Shown: piece after piece, positions 24,201 through 30,200 of the stretch
Layout: every line of letters starts with the position of its first letter
How positions within the stretch are numbered: the stretch's first letter is position 1
Assembly: GCF_001640805.2 (NCBI RefSeq)
Contig: NC_066837.1
Span: 27,280,789 to 27,344,788 of the forward strand
Source of the DNA: Lates calcarifer
Taxonomy: Eukaryota > Chordata > Actinopteri > Centropomidae
Length of the DNA: 64,000 bases
Direction: 5' to 3'
The notes under the pieces: generated by a model
The model's input: only the letters and a program-made list of their open reading frames with translations
Told to the model about the DNA's origin: nothing
Database searches by the model: none
Position numbers and translations under genes: made by a program

Positions 24201-27200
24201 GTATAATATTTTCTGTGGCTCTTGAGGAGCTTTTATTAAGTATGATGAAATGACCCTGATGATATTATCAGGGTTATCTGAACTTGTGCTCACATACTGC
24301 AAATTTTAGCATAAAGCATATGTTACAAACAGTGGCTATAGGTCTGGGATACTGGTAAATGTAGGATGTAGAGTTTTTGGAGCTTTAGCCATACTCCATC
24401 TCACCCTCTGCTACATCCATGCAACACTAAATCCCTATAAAACCACTAAAGAAAATTGGGTGTTATAAAAGTTAGCAAGACTAAATTAAACTGAAGCTAA
24501 AGTACAATTGTTTTATTAAAATGAAATCCACATTAAGTGTTTTCAGCTTAGTCTTTTTGTTTCCATGTAGCATACAAATCTGAAGTGATCTCAGCTCTGC
24601 ATTAGATGTAAAATTTGAAAAACTATAATTTTGAATTAAATTAACATTCGCCCAAAAAAACTATGAAGCTCAACTAATAAAAAAAGGAGCTAAGATTTAA
24701 AAAATTAGAAATAACAAGAAAATTCCCATGTTCTCTTCATGCACACAAACACACAGAAAGCTTAGGCACGTCCCTGGCTGACCAGTAGCAGTGTGCTGAC
24801 AGGAACACACAACCCTATCTCAGTGGTCCTTGGTGGGCCAGGTGGTGATGTAGTGCAGCTTATTAGCCAGCTAATGTATTGAGGTCTGGGAGGAGGAGAG
24901 AGAAGGCTTTGCTCTTTATGGCCTTGCCACAGATCAATCCAAATGGAGCATTATAAAAGCACAGCCCCACAGCCTTTTACACACTTTCGAGAGTCAGAGG
25001 TGAGAGAGAGGGAGGGAGAGGGAGATGGGTGGGGGGCTGTTTAAAAAGCTGAAATTGTTTTGTTTATTGACCCTATGTCGATTACAAACAAACTAAGTAC
25101 CATATGGACAAAAGTATGTGGACATCCAACATAACAACTATTTGTGATTTCTCTGTGAACTGTGGTTTGTGATTGATCAGTAACTTTCAAATGAGAGTTG
25201 GAACCTAGCTGCAAAGATTTGCTCCCACTTAGCCACAAATTGCCAAAAAGTTGTAGGCACATTATTAACTAAAACATCGTCACATGCTTTAACATTACCC
25301 TTACATCAAACAATGACAGGGACAACTGTGTGCACACGAAGCGGTACAGACCTAGATGCATGCGCATACCTCAGACTTCTAATGCCCGTTTGCATCCATA
25401 CTAGAGACAGACAGAAATGTTTTTTTCAGGGCTGATACCGATACTGATTATTAGTAGTCAAGGAGGCTGATAACCGATATTTGGAGCTTTGTTTTATTCA
25501 TTCAAAATTTTGAATAATACAAACTCCAACACTTAGCTTCGTTTAAATGCCTTTAAGTCATATGTTTATCAAACAGCTTTTCAGATTTGCAACATGTTAA
25601 AGGTTTTTTTTTATCTTAGACAATAAACATCTTTGTTTTAAAATTCTAACAAAAAGTGCAGGGAGCTCCCAGGCTCAGCAGCATGTCTTATAAAGTTACA
25701 TGAAAACTTAAACAAATAAAAAGCTCCAATAAAGAAGTTTTCTACAGTAAATAACGTTTTCCAAAATTTCAATACAACTGAAATGTTGTTTTATCTTTCT
25801 CTTATCTTTGTTTTAAGTTCAAACAAAAACAAAAAGTGCAGGGAGTTCTCAGGGTCAGCAGCATCTCTTAGCTCGGAGCTTCTCCACCCAGCAAACCTTT
25901 TTCTCCTCTCCGCCGTGTGTGTGAGCACTGTGCATGCACAGCTTTCACTGCTGATTGGCTGTTACCCGTGCTGTGGCTCTGCGTGTAACCAATCAGATGG
26001 TGTCGGCCCGGCTGATAATCGGTCTATCCCTAATCCATACACACAAATATTAATGTAAAGTAAAAGGAGAATTACACCAATTTTTACAAATTTAAAAGAG
26101 CAAGGCCATCTCCAACTTTGTTCATATAAAGGCAAATCTTAATGTGTTTATATTAATGGATTAAGTATTTATGTACAGACAGATGCAGGGGAATGAAGGG
26201 AGACATAAGTATGGCTGTGCAGATACTGGCATCAGATCAGCTCTGAGGGTTGTATGTGTCTGTTTTCTGATGAGGCTACAATCAGGCAAACAGCAGAAAG
26301 TACAGGTTTGAATTCCAAAAGCAGACAATGGATTCAGTGTCCATTTATAAAAACTGCTCAGTCTGTTTTAGAAGGTCTGTCATGTAGCTTGTCTATAATA
26401 CAGGGTCAGTTTTTAGGGAGACAGGGGTATGAATTAATAAACCAGCGATATACAAGGGCAGCTTGCCTCAGGTCAGTTTTAGCTCAGAGTGGGATATTAA
26501 TATCTGTATTCAGTGGATATTCTCACATCTGCTTCAGGGCCAGTTTGATGATTGGTTGTGGAAGTGACAGAGTACATACAGAGGAGCAGAGACAGAGGTG
26601 GTGTGAGGTTGTACCCTCCTGACATCTTTTATTACCTTTGTTCTTCAACCTTTCCTGCCTGCTTGATGTGTTTCATCAATTTCACATAATTAATTGGAAC
26701 ATACCAAACATGTCAATCATTTGCTTTTTTTGCAGAGAGAATTCATATTTGTTGCCATACCTTTTGTTTACATATATTTAGTATTGCTTATTGTTTGAAA
26801 AAATTGCAGTCCAAAAAGTTGATCTTGCAGAATAAAACCACATGAAGAGTGTGTCCAAAACTGAAAGGAAAAAAAAAAAACTCACATCACAAGATTTTCA
26901 GCCAGCACATCAGTGTACAATTTGTACAATTGTGTTCTCCATTTCTGTTATATTTGGGCCTTGTTTTCTGTATGTGTGTCTGTGTGTGTTTCTGCAACCC
27001 CCACTGCATGTCTCAGATCCCTTCTTGCATGCATCCTGTGCTGTGGCTGCCTGGACCCTCCCCATCCTGCAGACCTGGATCCTTCCCTACCAACCTCCCC
27101 CTCCCTAACAATCCTGCAGGGGGCAGTGGAAAGGCCTCAAACCACACTTCCCCTTCCTAGTCATTCCCTGGCTCCCCTGTACCACTGGACTGTAGTTGTC

Positions 27201-30200
27201 AGGGGCCCGGAGGGAGTGGACAGTATGGGTGATAGGAGCAGTGTAGCTGGGCTCTCCTGCAGCACCATGACCCCCTCTGAGGGAATGGACATGCGACAGC
27301 TCCTGCAAGCCCCTAGGAGGCAGCATCGAGCACTGGGCAGCCTCTGCTCACGCGTAGTGTCTCGTTTGAGAAGAATGAACTTTCATACATAATATAATTA
27401 TCAGCTTTGGGCTAGAACATGTAATTTCTTTCTTCAGATCATGAGATCTGAATCTCTTTTAAATTATGTTAAACTAAGCATCAAAACACTTTTGTTGGTT
27501 TTAGTTGTATACTATGTTTACAGTGTTTTAGTTTCAGTTATTCAGTAGGATAATGTCATAAACACTTCCCTTCTTTGGGACCCTAGATATTTACTCATCT
27601 GTTATACCATTCACATGCTGTATGATTAAACAACATTCAATTACAGTCAGTTTGAAATGTTCCAATCATCATCTTCCACCTTAATCAACCTTGCTGTTTT
27701 CTTGTTCTACTAAAATGAAGGTACAGTATAGAGGAAGTCACAGACAGCTTAATAACATCTCCTCATCACAGCAGATCACAGTGTCACTCAGTGGCCTCTC
27801 TCCTCCTAGTCGGCAGATGCGGTCGTCGATGGGCCGCAGCATGCTGAAGAGCTCCAGTGTGAGTGGAGAGATCTACACCCAGGAGCGCACCGATGGCAGC
27901 CAATCAGACACAGCGCTGGGCACGGTGGGTGGCGGCAGCAAGAAAAGACGCTCCAGCCTCAGCGCGCGGGTGGTGGCCATCGTTGGCAACCGTCGCAGCC
28001 GCAGTACTTCACAGATCAGCGGCCCCGGTGAGTTGCCATGGCAACCCTAAAATGTTCACTAGGTGACTATATATCCCACCGGTTATGTGTCTAAAGTTCT
28101 AATAAAACTTTGATGCACAACAAACACTTTTACATATTTGGGGATATATTTGTGTGATTTGTCCTGTGTCCCAGCCTGTCACACTCTGCCTCAGTGGTTG
28201 CTGATGGCTGACAGATGTAGACAGAAACAACATGCCACTAAACCATGGGATAGAGCTATCCAGTGGCTTCATACACAAATTTAGCATCAAGCCAAGAGCT
28301 GTCTCCAGCTGTCGAAAGCAATGGTAATGTTTTGCTTACTACTGAAGTTAGCATGCTAACTAGCTAGCCCCAGCCTGGCTGGCCTGTCTCATCACTTTCT
28401 GGTAGTGTCTCACTGTAGTGTCCAGTCTGCCCTGAAGAAGTTAACAGAGAGTGTTTCTAACCTCTTGTATTATAAACGCAACAATGGCTCATTTTCTTGG
28501 CAAGCTACCGTCACCACCACCCGCTCCCAGCAAGTGGCAGAAAAACCTTATCAAATAGCTCCCTTAACCTCCCCAGAACCTAATCCTAAAATTAAGACTT
28601 ACTTTAAATAAAGCTCTTGAACTTGTTTCAACCTTACAATTACTACTCTTGTCATTTAATGGACAAATTCACCATATTCACATGAATGAATAAATGCATA
28701 ATCCTTTTATGTTAGCGTAATGAAATAGTTATATTTGGTTATTTTCAACTTGGCAACCAGGGCACATCCAAACTTTCAAACAGAAAATAAAATCATTACC
28801 AATATCAGATAGAAATTTGACAAAGGATGAACAAAATAGGTAGGCTTTTTGTCCTTTAGTGGTGTATCACAGCATGTTGTCCAGCTGAGTACGAATGAGT
28901 CTGGCAGAGGGCTGATTGTCAGTTAGGCAGATAACACACGCCTGAGTAATGACAGTGCTTGTGTATGAATTGTATCTTTCCTATTCTCTGATGTTTGGAT
29001 GGCAAAGCCTGATCAATATCTCTGTGAAATTATTAGGAACTATTAGTGTGTTGATCTTTTGTCAGATTTGAATTTTAGACCTGGATCATATTTCCTCATA
29101 TAGCCAAATTTGTTCACTTGACTGGTTCACTCACAGTACTCTCAGTTTGCCTGGATTACAGTTAATTATGAGACTGTGTGTTTGTGTTGTGACAATTGTT
29201 GATATCCAGAGGATTTGTACCGAGGAGCAGACTGTACAGAAGCACCGCAAATTGCAGGTGCTTGCAACTTTTTTCTGTAAAAGACAAACCTCTGCTGCCC
29301 TGTGCTCATTGTAAACACAGTCAAATAACATGTTTCAGAGACTTTCAGAACATGGTGGCCAGCTGAGAGCCCCTCGCAGCTCAGCTCCCAGTCACACAAC
29401 TGGTCATGAACTCATGATGAAAGCCAAACTTCTTTGTAGCAGACATAAAAAGCTATTACAGAACATTTGGCCTGAGGGGGTCTCTTACCCTCTCTCCGTG
29501 ATGTAGAGAGGAGAGAGAGGAAATAGAGATTGTAGAGAGATCACCCTTAATTTGAGAAGTCTTTCCTGTTCATGATGGATGAGAGCAAACACAGGTAAGG
29601 GAGACTTATGTTTGAGTTTTTACACATTAGGGTTTTAGATACAAGGTTATAGTTATATGTTAGGTCATATACTGCACAGACCATGTATGTGGTGTTGACC
29701 ACCTCACCTGCTGGATGGAAAGATTCAGCATATACTAAGGCTTATGGAAGGCTCAGAAATGCAGTTACATTTTTCCCTTTGCACCGTATAAGTCAATATT
29801 ATGAGTCAGGAGGTGGACGCACTGTGATCCGAGATGCCACACAGTGTTCTTTGGGTTGTTTTTCTACACAACAATTTCCTGTTTACTACTGATTACTGGA
29901 TTCAGCAGGACATGGGTGCAACTTTGGCCGTGCCTCAGAGAGAGAGAGAGAAAGATCACAGTCTTTAACTGGATCTCTGGGTTATGTTGTAATTTTTACT
30001 TCCTTTAATCACCAGTGAATTTAGTGATGTATAGCCATTGATAAATACTCTCTGGAAGCACAATGTTTTTCTGTCTGTAAACCACAACAAGGAAATCTTT
30101 CTTAATCCTGATACATTTTCTAAATGCAGTATTTTTAGGCCAGCAGTGAAGGGGCACTCTACCAATTTTACAAATGATTTATTTAAATTTGCTCACCATG

